64,000 nt of DNA from contig CAYLXH010000002.1 in the NCBI GenBank assembly GCA_964387535.1, positions 1-64,000 of the forward strand, read 5' to 3'. Origin of the DNA: Butyricicoccus_A sp964387535. GTDB taxonomy: Bacteria; Bacillota; Clostridia; Oscillospirales; Butyricicoccaceae. The translations under genes were made by a program, and so were the position numbers. How positions within the stretch are numbered: position 1 is the stretch's first letter; each line of letters begins with the position of its first letter. The notes beneath the pieces were generated by a model. It was not told the origin of the DNA and did not search any database. It saw nothing but the letters and a program-made list of their open reading frames with translations. Positions 22,937-31,212 of the stretch are shown here, one piece after another.

Positions 22937-24415
22937 TTATAGAATGATACAAATTAGACCGCCAGAGCCTTCGTTGATGATGCGCTGCAGAGTTTCCTGA
23001 AGTTTGCTTCGGGCATCCTCGGGCATGTGAGTGAGTTTGCTGCTCAGGCCTTCGCTGACCAACTCATTGAGCGATTTTCCAAAAATGTTGGTTTGCCAAA
23101 TTCGGTCCGGTTCTCCGTCAAATTCTGACAGCAGATAGTGTACGAGATCCTCGGACTGTTTTTCTGAGCCGACAATCGGGGAGATTTCCGTCTGGATATC
23201 AGCGCGAATCATATGGATGGAGGGGGCGGATGCTTTGAGGCGGACTCCGTATTTGCCGTTCTGCTTGACGATTTCCGGTTCTTCGAGGGAAAGCTCTTCC
23301 ACGGTAGGCATAACGATTCCATATCCAGTTTGCCGGACCTGTGACAGTGCTCCATCAAAACGACGGAACTCTTTTTCCACCTGAGCCAGGCGGGTGAGAA
23401 GAGGGATGAGATCTGCTTCGTCGTGGATTTCGAGACCGGATTGCTCTCCGGCAATCTGGTAAAAAATGCTTTGTGGAACTGTCATTTCAATTCGTACGGA
23501 GCCGGAACCGAGGTCCATGGAAACGACCCGGCATCCGGTTACATATTCTGTCTCGGTTAAAGCGTCACAACAGGCATCCATGTTGCGCATGCGCCCGATG
23601 TGTTCTGCCTGCGTCCGAATACCGCTGTAAATAGCTTCCTGAACACGATGTCCGGCCGGGAGGGTATTGATCCATGGCGGCAGAATAATGCCGACCTCAC
23701 GGACAGGAAATTCGTACAGAATATCGCGCAGGATTTGTTCCATTTCGGCAGACTGCATCGAGAGGCAGTTGACAGCACGGACTGTGATGTCATATCGTTG
23801 AGAGAGAGACTGACATAATTCCTGTGCGGCGGCGCTCTGCGGATTCGAAGAGTTCACCAATACCAGAAATGGTTTGGAAAGTCCGATCAGTTCTTGAATG
23901 ACTCGCTCTTCCGCCTGCATGTAATCGCTGCGTGGTATGTCGGTAAAGCTGCCGTCTGTGGTAATGACCAGACCAATGGTGGAGTGGTCGGTAATGACTT
24001 TTCGTGTCCCCAATTCTGCAGCCTGTGCCATGGGCATGGGCTCGCTGCTCCACGGCGTGGAAACCATACGCGGCTCATCGTCTTCGGTGTGGCCCAGTGC
24101 GCCGTCTACGAGGTATCCCACGCAGTCCACGAGACGGACGCGGCAGGAGGCACTGCCAGAGAGGGAGAGCTCCGCTGCCTCTTCCGGCACGAATTTTGGT
24201 TCTGCGGTCATAATCGTGCGACCAGAGCCCGATTGCGGCAACTCGTCTTTGGCACGTTCCCTACGGTAGATATTGTCGATATTGGGAAGAACCAGTGTTT
24301 CCATGAAACGCTTGATAAAGGTTGATTTTCCGGTTCGGACGGGGCCGACGACACCGATATAGATAGTTCCGCCGGTGCGGCGGCTGATGTCTTCATACAG
24401 TTCTTGATGTTCCAT
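22937..24415 (-). CDS. spoIVA: Stage IV sporulation protein A (spore coat ATPase)
   Basis: SpoIVA is the ATP-hydrolysing scaffold that polymerises around the forespore to form the coat basement layer. The product from ATG 24415 has 492 residues, the same as Bacillus SpoIVA, with the P-loop GPVRTGKST and Lys30 at the same position. The central ATPase part (LVDCVGYLVDGA) and the C-terminal EGLSSKLTHMPEDARSKLQETLQRIINEGSGGLICIIL (given in pieces: EGLSSKLTHMPED, then EGSGGLICIIL) are diagnostic. The start is set by GGAGG 5 bases upstream rather than an earlier ATG at 24427. It lies 39 bases downstream of the sipL-like gene, in one mother-cell operon. Confidence 0.97.
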   Translation of the reverse strand: MEHQELYEDISRRTGGTIYIGVVGPVRTGKSTFIKRFMETLVLPNIDNIYRRERAKDELPQSGSGRTIMTAEPKFVPEEAAELSLSGSASCRVRLVDCVGYLVDGALGHTEDDEPRMVSTPWSSEPMPMAQAAELGTRKVITDHSTIGLVITTDGSFTDIPRSDYMQAEERVIQELIGLSKPFLVLVNSSNPQSAAAQELCQSLSQRYDITVRAVNCLSMQSAEMEQILRDILYEFPVREVGIILPPWINTLPAGHRVQEAIYSGIRTQAEHIGRMRNMDACCDALTETEYVTGCRVVSMDLGSGSVRIEMTVPQSIFYQIAGEQSGLEIHDEADLIPLLTRLAQVEKEFRRFDGALSQVRQTGYGIVMPTVEELSLEEPEIVKQNGKYGVRLKASAPSIHMIRADIQTEISPIVGSEKQSEDLVHYLLSEFDGEPDRIWQTNIFGKSLNELVSEGLSSKLTHMPEDARSKLQETLQRIINEGSGGLICIIL

Positions 24416-24454
24416 ACCTGCCTCCATTCGGAAGATGTTGTCAAAGTAGTGCGT

Positions 24455-25942
24455 TCAGCGCACGGGAATCAGCAGCATGCGTGAGGAGGTGCTGTGACAT
24501 TCTGCCGAAATCTGATTGGCCTGCCGGATGGCATCCACAGTGGTGCGATAATGCTTGGCGATATCCCACAGACGTTCTTCCTGTTCGACAGAGCGAAGGA
24601 TCAGGGAAACGGGGATACGTTCCGGTTCGGCAGAGGTGTCCAATTCCAGTGATTGTACGTCGCTGATACGAAGTGTCTCTTCACACAACAGACTGCAGCG
24701 ACCGCTGAGGGAGAGAACGACAGAGTTTTCTCCGCTGATTGTGGCAGAAGCGCGGCAGACCATACCGGTGACTTGTGCTGAGGGGATATCATCGGGGAGA
24801 TGAAGCGGCATGTGGACAGCGCGGGAAATGGAATAGTATTCGTTATCATCGGATTGATAGAGTACAGATGCCATCATGCGCAGGATGGTACGGTTTTGTT
24901 CGTATAAAATGGTATCCAATGCGGCACGGGTGTCAGTGACAGAAATCACCCGCATACCGGCGGGAATGGTTTCCGTCGCTTCGCATGCGAATTCGGCCAT
25001 GGGATGAGAGGACGGAATCTCGACACTCTGGGTTTCGGCACGGATCGGGTAGCTGAGATGGTATACGTCCTCAATCGCCGGGATGGTATGTGTGGCGAAG
25101 GCGGTCAACAGTACATTGATTCCGACGCCGACGGATAGTTGTGTTTCGTCCTGTCGCTCGGCGTCCAGATGCCGAAGAGAAAAGCGGATACCGATCTGAT
25201 GTGTATCTGCAAAGGAAGGGGCATCAAAGATTTGTGTAAAGGGCATGGAGCAGTCTAGATGATCCAACTCCTGTTCCTGTGTCAGACCGAGCAGATGAAG
25301 AATGCACTCGCCTTTGAGAACAGCTTTTCCTCCTAAAATTCGGCATTCTGTCATACGAAGATCGCAATAGGGGGCAAATAACTCTTGAAAGCGGCGAACA
25401 TCGGGCTGTTCGAGGTCGTCCATTATCGTGAATTCCTGACGCTGCACGGCACAGGGGATGGTAAGCGTGTGGGTGGAAGAGAGAAGCTCTAATTCCTGAT
25501 CCGGAGAGGAGATACCGCTGGTGAGCTGCAGTTCTTCCTGTGAGAACACGGCACAACGGATGGAAAGGATGGCATTGACCGAGAGTTTGCGGGAGTTCAT
25601 TACCTGGGCGCTGGTGTTTACAACCTGACAGCTGACAAAGACCTGAGAAGAATCGGTAATACCGGCGCTTTCTTCGATGTGTGCGAAGCTGACCGGTACA
25701 TTCATCCGGCGCAGACCGCCGCCCTCTGCCGCATAGAGAACGGTGACGGAGATAGAGCCGGAGATCAGCAGACGTCCGGACTGCGGTGCATCGTCTTTGA
25801 GATGGGCACATCCATACGCGGCACAAATGCGTGAAATATCGGGAAACGTGTCGGGAACAATGGCGTCGGCGGACTCTTCATAGGTATGCTGGGTATCCAG
25901 GAGCGGCCGACTCCAGTGAAGGGTTGTTTTTGTTAAATCCAT
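24455..25942 (-). CDS. sipL: SipL-like DUF3794/LysM sporulation protein
   Basis: The 495-residue protein has repeated DUF3794 (SipL/SPOCS) segments over about 1-430. A C-terminal LysM-like domain (about 440-493: EERLWDIAKHYRTTVDAIRQAN, then LLIPV) follows. In Clostridioides difficile, SipL binds SpoIVA through LysM and is needed for coat localisation. Having this gene directly upstream of spoIVA, behind a sigma-E-like promoter, strongly supports that role here. GCAAGGAGG precedes the ATG. A general stress or adhesion function for other DUF3794 proteins exists but is unlikely in this context. Confidence 0.88.
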   Translation of the reverse strand: MDLTKTTLHWSRPLLDTQHTYEESADAIVPDTFPDISRICAAYGCAHLKDDAPQSGRLLISGSISVTVLYAAEGGGLRRMNVPVSFAHIEESAGITDSSQVFVSCQVVNTSAQVMNSRKLSVNAILSIRCAVFSQEELQLTSGISSPDQELELLSSTHTLTIPCAVQRQEFTIMDDLEQPDVRRFQELFAPYCDLRMTECRILGGKAVLKGECILHLLGLTQEQELDHLDCSMPFTQIFDAPSFADTHQIGIRFSLRHLDAERQDETQLSVGVGINVLLTAFATHTIPAIEDVYHLSYPIRAETQSVEIPSSHPMAEFACEATETIPAGMRVISVTDTRAALDTILYEQNRTILRMMASVLYQSDDNEYYSISRAVHMPLHLPDDIPSAQVTGMVCRASATISGENSVVLSLSGRCSLLCEETLRISDVQSLELDTSAEPERIPVSLILRSVEQEERLWDIAKHYRTTVDAIRQANQISAECHSTSSRMLLIPVR

Positions 25943-25974
25943 AGGATCCTCCTTGCAAGTACTACGTTGGTATC

Positions 25975-26003
25975 AATGTATGGACACCCTGGAAAAGATA
26001 TGC
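25975..26003 (-). promoter_or_regulatory. Sigma-E-like sporulation promoter of sipL-spoIVA
   Basis: On the minus strand GCATATC (26003-25997), 14 bases, then CATACATT (25982-25975). This fits the mother-cell sigma-E pattern and lies about 33 bases ahead of the sipL ATG. Confidence 0.7.
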
Positions 26004-26012
26004 CTGAAAGCA

Positions 26013-26041
26013 TTGATGTGCCAGGAGGAATATGTTACAAT
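26013..26041 (+). promoter_or_regulatory. Promoter of the HAD phosphatase gene
   Basis: TTGATG (26013-26018) and TACAAT (26036-26041), spacer 17. Confidence 0.5.
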
Positions 26042-26086
26042 CAAGGGCAGATGAGTGTTGGCGTTTTATGTGTTGGAGAGTAGAAA

Positions 26087-26785
26087 ATGAAGAGAAAAGC
26101 GGTTATTTTTGACTTTAATGGAACGATGCTGTTTGATACTGTGTTTCAGTTGAATGCATGGAATCGGGTATTGGAGAATTGCGGGAAGCCTCAGATCGAG
26201 GAAGAAGTCTTTCGCAATGTACTGAGCGGTCGAAACAGTCGGGAAACCATTGAGTATCTGTGGGGAGGCGGGATGTCAGAACAGCGAATTCGTTTTTATA
26301 GCGATGAAAAAAAACGGATTTATCAGGAGCTGTGTCTGAACGATCCGGAACATTTCTGTCTGGTGCCCGGTTTGGAGAATTACTTGGATGAACTCAAGCG
26401 GGAGGGGATTCCGTTTACGATTGCGACATCATCCAGCCCATACAGTGTGAACTTCTATTATCAAAATCTCGGATTAGATCGCTGGTTCTGTCGAGATGAT
26501 ATTGTGTGTAACGACAGGATTTCGAGGGGAAAACCCGCGCCGGATTTGTTTTTGGCGGCAGCAGAGGAACTCAACATGAATCCGGAGGACTGTCTGGTGT
26601 TTGAGGATGCCAATGCCGGGATTGCTGCGGCAAACAAGGCTGGCATTGGCTCGGTGATCGTCATTGATCCGGAGGGACGGTTCTGTCCGGAGGCAAATCT
26701 GCGGTTTGATGCGGTCTATCCGAATTTTCGCGCGGTATTTTTAGAAAATACGGTTGCGTGCTGCAAGACAGGCGGGAAAAAGTAA
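26087..26785 (+). CDS. HAD-superfamily sugar-phosphatase/phosphomutase-like hydrolase
   Basis: The 232-residue protein shows the four HAD motifs: I DFNGTML (nucleophile Asp9, general acid replaced by Asn11), II ATSSS (about 107), III GKPAPD (Lys about 147) and IV VFEDANAG (about 167). The cap domain is the alpha-helical C1 type of beta-phosphoglucomutase-like enzymes. Asn at the +2 position, normally Asp, is uncommon in true phosphatases of this class and might change activity or reflect a mutase-like variant. It is a single cytoplasmic gene between its promoter and terminator. Substrate unknown, likely a sugar phosphate. Confidence 0.85.
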   Translation: MKRKAVIFDFNGTMLFDTVFQLNAWNRVLENCGKPQIEEEVFRNVLSGRNSRETIEYLWGGGMSEQRIRFYSDEKKRIYQELCLNDPEHFCLVPGLENYLDELKREGIPFTIATSSSPYSVNFYYQNLGLDRWFCRDDIVCNDRISRGKPAPDLFLAAAEELNMNPEDCLVFEDANAGIAAANKAGIGSVIVIDPEGRFCPEANLRFDAVYPNFRAVFLENTVACCKTGGKK

Positions 26786-26806
26786 CTATCATATTGTCAT
26801 AACAAA

Positions 26807-26836
26807 AGCGACTCCGTACACCAGTACGGAGTCGCT
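26807..26836. terminator. Bidirectional terminator between the HAD and metY genes
   Basis: AGCGACTCCGTAC (26807-26819) pairs perfectly with GTACGGAGTCGCT (26824-26836). It is shared by the converging genes. Confidence 0.75.
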
Positions 26837-26855
26837 GTGCTTTTCATCATAGGAA

Positions 26856-28130
26856 TTATTCCTGAATTGCTTCCAATGCCTGTTTCAGATCATCCAAAAT
26901 GTCCTCAACGTTTTCAATTCCAACGGAGAGACGAACCAGGCCGGGAGTGATACCACCGGCGATGAGTTGTTCATCGGTCAGCTGACGGTGTGTCGAAGAG
27001 GCTGGATGAAGAATACAGGTGCGGATGTCTGCGACATGAACCTCCAATGAGACGAGCTTGAGACTGTCGATGAACTTTGCTGCGCGTTCTCGGCCTCCCT
27101 TGATCGAGACGGAGATGACACCTGCCTGCCCTTCCGGAAGATACTTCATTGCGAGATCGTAATAGGGATCTGTGTCCAGACCCGGATAGCTGATAAATTC
27201 AATATCTTCCTGGTCGCGCAGGAACTTCGCGACAATCAAGGCATTTTCGCTGTGCTTGCGGATGCGAAGCGGGAGAGTTTCCAGGCCAAGATTGAGGAGA
27301 AATGCTCCCATAGGAGTCTGGCAGGAGCCCATGTCACGCATCATCTGGACACGGGCCTTGGTGATATAGGCCGCGGAACCAAATGCTTCTGTGTAGATCA
27401 GGCCGTGATAGGAATCATCCGGCTCGGTCATACCGGGGAATTTTCCGGATGCCTTCCAGTCGAATTTGCCGCCGTCTACGATGACGCCGCCCATCTGAAC
27501 GGCGTGGCCGTCCATATACTTGGTTGTGGAATGGACAATGATGTCGGCACCAAAATCAAAGGGACGGCACAGGATTGGTGTGGCAAATGTATTGTCTACA
27601 ATCAATGGAAGTCCGTTGCTGTGTGCCAGTTGAGCCATCTTTTCGATGTCAAGAACAGTCAGTGCAGGATTGGCGATGGTTTCACCGAAAACGGCACGAG
27701 TATTCGGGCGGATTGCCTTTTGCAGTTCCTCGAGGGGAGCAGTGCCATCGACAAATGTGACATCAATACCCATTTTTTTAAAGGTAACCGCGAGCAGGTT
27801 AAGAGAGCCTCCGTAGATGGTCGCCGTAGAGACGATGTGGTCTCCGGCCGAAACAATGTTCAGCAGAGCGATCATTGTGGCAGCCTGGCCGGCCGAGGTG
27901 CAGAGAGCACCGACACCACCTTCGAGATCAGCGATTTTCTGTTCGACAGCGGCAACTGTCGGGTTACCAAGGCGGGTATAAAAACTGTCCGCAGCGGTCA
28001 GATCAAACAGTGCGCCGACGTGATCGGTGGAGTCAAAGGTAAATGTTGTGGATTGATAAATTGGCAGGGCACGTGCACCGCCGTTTCCCGGCTCGTAGCC
28101 GGAGTGAAGGCATTTCGTTTCAGCTCTCAT
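26856..28130 (-). CDS. metY: O-acetylhomoserine sulfhydrylase (Cys/Met metabolism PLP enzyme)
   Basis: This 424-residue PLP enzyme makes homocysteine from O-acetylhomoserine and sulfide. Features: YTRLGNPTV near residue 50, TSAGQAA, VDNTFATP, and HSTTKYMDGH with the PLP lysine at Lys204. Length and the FDFGADIIVHS block fit MetY rather than the shorter gamma-synthases (about 380). The start codon follows GAAGGAA. No SAM riboswitch is visible in the 170 bases upstream, which is unusual for methionine genes in Firmicutes. Cystathionine gamma-lyase is the main alternative. Confidence 0.9.
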   Translation of the reverse strand: MRAETKCLHSGYEPGNGGARALPIYQSTTFTFDSTDHVGALFDLTAADSFYTRLGNPTVAAVEQKIADLEGGVGALCTSAGQAATMIALLNIVSAGDHIVSTATIYGGSLNLLAVTFKKMGIDVTFVDGTAPLEELQKAIRPNTRAVFGETIANPALTVLDIEKMAQLAHSNGLPLIVDNTFATPILCRPFDFGADIIVHSTTKYMDGHAVQMGGVIVDGGKFDWKASGKFPGMTEPDDSYHGLIYTEAFGSAAYITKARVQMMRDMGSCQTPMGAFLLNLGLETLPLRIRKHSENALIVAKFLRDQEDIEFISYPGLDTDPYYDLAMKYLPEGQAGVISVSIKGGRERAAKFIDSLKLVSLEVHVADIRTCILHPASSTHRQLTDEQLIAGGITPGLVRLSVGIENVEDILDDLKQALEAIQE

Positions 28131-28263
28131 ATCAAGTATTCCTTCCTATCATTTTTGTAGGAAATTGTTAAATTCATAACAATTTTACTTATTAAACGTA
28201 GCACACCAGTGAGGGAATTGTCAAGTAAATGGGGATGATATTCGCGCAAGTGCCGTTGTATGC

Positions 28264-28292
28264 TTGCCCGTTTTGCTGAAATGCGATATAAT
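28264..28292 (+). promoter_or_regulatory. Promoter of the DUF896-cca operon
   Basis: TTGCCC (28264-28269) and TATAAT (28287-28292), spacer 17. Confidence 0.65.
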
Positions 28293-28333
28293 GAAACAAA
28301 ATTATTGTGTTAGAAATATATGGGGAGGTCCCG

Positions 28334-28564
28334 ATGATACAGGCTAAAATCAATCGAATCAACGAACTGGCACACAAGTCCAAACAGGAAGGCCTGACGA
28401 CGGAAGAGTTGGCGGAGCAGAAGGCGCTGCGGGAAGAATATATCGCAGAATTTCGAGCGAGTATGAAGGCTCAGCTGGACAACACCTACGTCATTGGCAC
28501 GGATGGTGTGAAGCGCAGACTGAAAGCAAATAAGCCATACAATGGATTGAGGAAGAAACTGTGA
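28334..28564 (+). CDS. DUF896 (YnzC-type) protein
   Basis: The 76-residue protein has the DUF896 pattern: INRINELAHKSKQEGLTTEELAEQKALREEYI in two parts (INRINELAHKSKQEGLT and EQKALREEYIAEFR), then the basic LKANK tail. The Bacillus homologue YnzC forms a short helical hairpin and is linked to the SOS operon. Its molecular role is unknown. GGGGAGG sits ahead of ATG 28334 (an ATG at 28307 is too early). Its stop TGA overlaps the GTG start of the CCA enzyme. Confidence 0.88.
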   Translation: MIQAKINRINELAHKSKQEGLTTEELAEQKALREEYIAEFRASMKAQLDNTYVIGTDGVKRRLKANKPYNGLRKKL

Positions 28565-30096
28565 GGGGAGTTCTTTGCCCTCCACGGGATGTGTTGGATG
28601 TCATGCACTGCTTGGAGCAGGCGGGATATGCGACATATGTCGTCGGCGGCGCCGTGCGTGATCAGATAGCGGGGAAGCAGCCGCATGATTACGATTTGTG
28701 CACGGCAGCACGCCCGAATGAAATCGCTGCCGTGTGCTCGTGGTGGAAGACCGTTGAGACAGGGCTGAAGCATGGGACGATGACGGTGCTGACCGATTCT
28801 GGTCCGTTGGAGGTCACGACGTTTCGGACGGAGGGGAGTTACCATGATTGCCGGCGCCCAGAACAGGTATCGTTTGTAGATCGGGTAGAAGATGATTTGG
28901 CCCGCCGCGATTTTACCATCAATGCGATGGCGTGGAGTCCAACGCGAGGGCTGTGTGATCCGTTTGGCGGACAGCGGGATCTGGCTGCCGGTGTGCTTCG
29001 GTGTGTGGGCAGTCCGGAAGAACGCATGAAAGAAGATGCACTGCGGATTCTGCGTGCGCTTCGATTTGTGTCGGAGGGCGGCTACGAGATCGAACCGAAC
29101 ACTGAGGCGGCGGTGCATGCCTGCTGCTCTTTGCTGCGATATATTTCAGCAGAACGCATTACGAGTGAGCTGATGCGAATCTTGTGCGGCAGCCATGCGG
29201 GAACGGTACTGATGTCCTATTCCAATGTGATCACAGGGATTATGCCGGAGCTTCGTCCGATGATTGGATTCTCTCAGAACAATCCGCATCATAAGTATGA
29301 TGTATGGGAGCATTCCGTCCGCGCTTTGGAGGCCATTCGTCCGGAGCCGCTGCTGCGGTTGGTCATGCTGTTTCATGATCTGGGAAAAACAGCGTGCTAC
29401 ACAGAGGACGAGAGCGGAACGGGCCATTTTTATGGGCATGCGAAGCTGTCGGTGCCGCTCTCGCGGTCGGCGATGTGCCATCTCCGCTTGGATCGGATGC
29501 TGCATGAGGATACCCTGTACCTGGTACGTCATCATGATACCCCCTTGGGTGTTACTTTGCCCAGCGTTCGACGAAAACTGGCTGTGCACGGAGAACGGCA
29601 TTATCGCCATTTGCTGGCCATTCACAAGGCCGACTGTATTGGACAGGGCACAACGCAGAGCAATCTACGGGAATTGTTGCAAAGCGAACAACTGTTCGAA
29701 ATGGTTTTGTTGGAAGAAGGGCGGATGAAACGCCGGGACCTGGCGGTCAATGGGAATGATCTGCTGGAATGGGGCGTGCAAGGAATGGCAATTGGTGAGA
29801 TGCTTGCGGCCCTGCTGAACTATGTCATGGACGATCCGTCGCACAATACCAAGGAGCAGTTGTACGAAAAATTTTTGGAACTGAAGAAGCAGGAAGATCG
29901 GGCCGAGTTTACGGTCAATGGTATGAGTTGGGGACACTGTGCCGATGAAGTGCGCACGATTTTGGAACGGCTGGGGTCAATCCGTGAGGCAATTGTTGAT
30001 TTGCCGAGCGGACGAGTTGAGGTTGTAGGAAAGCATATTTCACTTGGTGAGATCCGTCAGGCATTGGCGGATGCGGGATATGAGGTGGCGATTTAG
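28561..30096 (+). CDS. cca: CCA tRNA nucleotidyltransferase with HD domain
   Basis: The 511-residue enzyme adds or repairs the CCA end of tRNAs. The N-terminal nucleotidyltransferase head has VVGGAVRD (about 25), HDYDLCTAA with the metal-binding aspartates (about 42-46) and RRDFTINAMAW (about 115). The LREDALRILRALRF-like stretch (KEDALRILRALRFVSEGGYEI) binds tRNA and nucleotide. A C-terminal HD region (LFHDLGKTACY, about 271) is typical of phosphatase-linked bacterial forms. The GTG start overlaps the DUF896 stop and follows GAGGA; an ATG at 28602 would cut into the head. Although this tRNA-Gln encodes CCA, the enzyme is still needed for repair and other tRNAs. Confidence 0.93.
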   Translation: MRGVLCPPRDVLDVMHCLEQAGYATYVVGGAVRDQIAGKQPHDYDLCTAARPNEIAAVCSWWKTVETGLKHGTMTVLTDSGPLEVTTFRTEGSYHDCRRPEQVSFVDRVEDDLARRDFTINAMAWSPTRGLCDPFGGQRDLAAGVLRCVGSPEERMKEDALRILRALRFVSEGGYEIEPNTEAAVHACCSLLRYISAERITSELMRILCGSHAGTVLMSYSNVITGIMPELRPMIGFSQNNPHHKYDVWEHSVRALEAIRPEPLLRLVMLFHDLGKTACYTEDESGTGHFYGHAKLSVPLSRSAMCHLRLDRMLHEDTLYLVRHHDTPLGVTLPSVRRKLAVHGERHYRHLLAIHKADCIGQGTTQSNLRELLQSEQLFEMVLLEEGRMKRRDLAVNGNDLLEWGVQGMAIGEMLAALLNYVMDDPSHNTKEQLYEKFLELKKQEDRAEFTVNGMSWGHCADEVRTILERLGSIREAIVDLPSGRVEVVGKHISLGEIRQALADAGYEVAI

Positions 30097-30097
30097 G

Positions 30098-30682
30098 ATG
30101 AAAGAGGATTTCAAGCAGGTTTTTCTTGACACATTTCGCACCAATGTAACTCGGCGTGGTGCGGATCGACTGCTGGACTGGCTGTTGTCCACAGATTTTT
30201 TTGACGCACCGGCGTCCACTCGATTCCATGCGGCATATGCCGGTGGATTGGCGGAACACAGCGTCAATGTGTACCGTACGCTGATGAACAAGCATTTTGT
30301 GGAGGGAGAGGATGACCGGGAGAGCGTGACGATTTGCACGCTGCTGCATGATATTTGCAAAGCCGGGTATTATGAAACCTCGTTCCGCAACCGAAAGAAT
30401 GAAGCCGGAGTGTGGGAAAAGGTGCCGTACTACACGGTCAATGACAAATTTCCTTATGGACACGGTGAGAAGTCTGTTTTCCTGATTGAGCGGTTTATGC
30501 GGCTCAAGAATGAAGAAGCGATGGCAATTCGCTGGCATATGGGAGGATTTGACGAATCTGTGAAAGGCGGTTCCTTTGCATTGGCCAACGCGTTCGAGGC
30601 ATATCCTCTGGCTGTAAAGGTACATCTGTCGGATTTGGAAGCGACGTATTTGTGTGAGACCCGATTTGGAGAGGAAGAGTAA
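30098..30682 (+). CDS. HD-domain phosphohydrolase-like protein
   Basis: The 194-residue protein (ATG 30098) has an HD-type pattern: H in LAEHSVNVYR (about 50), HD in LLHDICKAGYY (about 85), and further His at YGHGEKSVF and IRWHMGGFD, then HLSDLEATY. This matches the metal site of HD phosphohydrolases that act on nucleotides or RNA. It starts one base after the cca stop, so it is probably co-translated with the tRNA-processing enzyme. Its own substrate is unknown. The same family appears in phages and as stand-alone hydrolases. Confidence 0.8.
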   Translation: MKEDFKQVFLDTFRTNVTRRGADRLLDWLLSTDFFDAPASTRFHAAYAGGLAEHSVNVYRTLMNKHFVEGEDDRESVTICTLLHDICKAGYYETSFRNRKNEAGVWEKVPYYTVNDKFPYGHGEKSVFLIERFMRLKNEEAMAIRWHMGGFDESVKGGSFALANAFEAYPLAVKVHLSDLEATYLCETRFGEEE

Positions 30683-30683
30683 G

Positions 30684-31082
30684 ATGCAGGCCAAAGAGTT
30701 TTATTTGGATACCCCGTCAGAGGGATTTGTCAATATTACGCACAGTGTGAGCCGTGTCACTGCGGAGAGCGGAGTACAGAGTGGTGCCGTGGTGGTTTGG
30801 TGTGCGCATACCACGGCGGGGATTACGATTAATGAGAACGCGGATCCGGATGTTGTCACAGACATGCTGCTGGGACTGGAACGGGCTTATCCGGATCGGC
30901 CGGAGTTTCGCCATGCCGAGGGGAACTCGGCTGCCCATCTCAAGAGTTCTGCTATGGGTGTGAGCAAAACGATTCCGATTGAACACGGCCGAATGCTGCT
31001 GGGAATCTGGCAGGGCATTTATTTTTGTGAATTTGACGGCCCGCGTCACCGGACATATTATGTCAAAGTGATAGAGGGATAA
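30684..31082 (+). CDS. yjbQ: YjbQ/UPF0047 family protein
   Basis: The 132-residue protein shows the UPF0047 landmarks: VWCAHTTAGITINENADPDV, then NSAAHLKSSAMG and LGIWQGIYFCEFDGPRHRT. Homologues have weak thiamine-phosphate synthase activity and are annotated that way, but the physiological role is unsettled. The ATG overlaps the end of the HD gene (TAAG-ATG spacing of one base). It closes the DUF896-cca-HD-yjbQ operon before a strong terminator. Confidence 0.9.
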   Translation: MQAKEFYLDTPSEGFVNITHSVSRVTAESGVQSGAVVVWCAHTTAGITINENADPDVVTDMLLGLERAYPDRPEFRHAEGNSAAHLKSSAMGVSKTIPIEHGRMLLGIWQGIYFCEFDGPRHRTYYVKVIEG

Positions 31083-31103
31083 GATACTGTCATGTGGAAT
31101 CGC

Positions 31104-31139
31104 ACAGCCGCCAGCTCCGGAACGAGTTGGCGGCTGTTT
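31104..31139 (+). terminator. Terminator of the cca operon
   Basis: ACAGCCGCCA.CTC pairs with GAG.TGGCGGCTGT (31104-31137), followed by a short T-run. Confidence 0.75.
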
Positions 31140-31212
31140 GCGTGGACAGCTTTCGATTGACACAACGACCAGTGCAACGAGTGGCTGTGGTGGTTATATT
31201 TTCTGCTTCACT

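Noticed and set aside
28131..28263. SAM riboswitch ahead of metY
   Set aside because: No S-box core or terminator/antiterminator pair in the upstream region.
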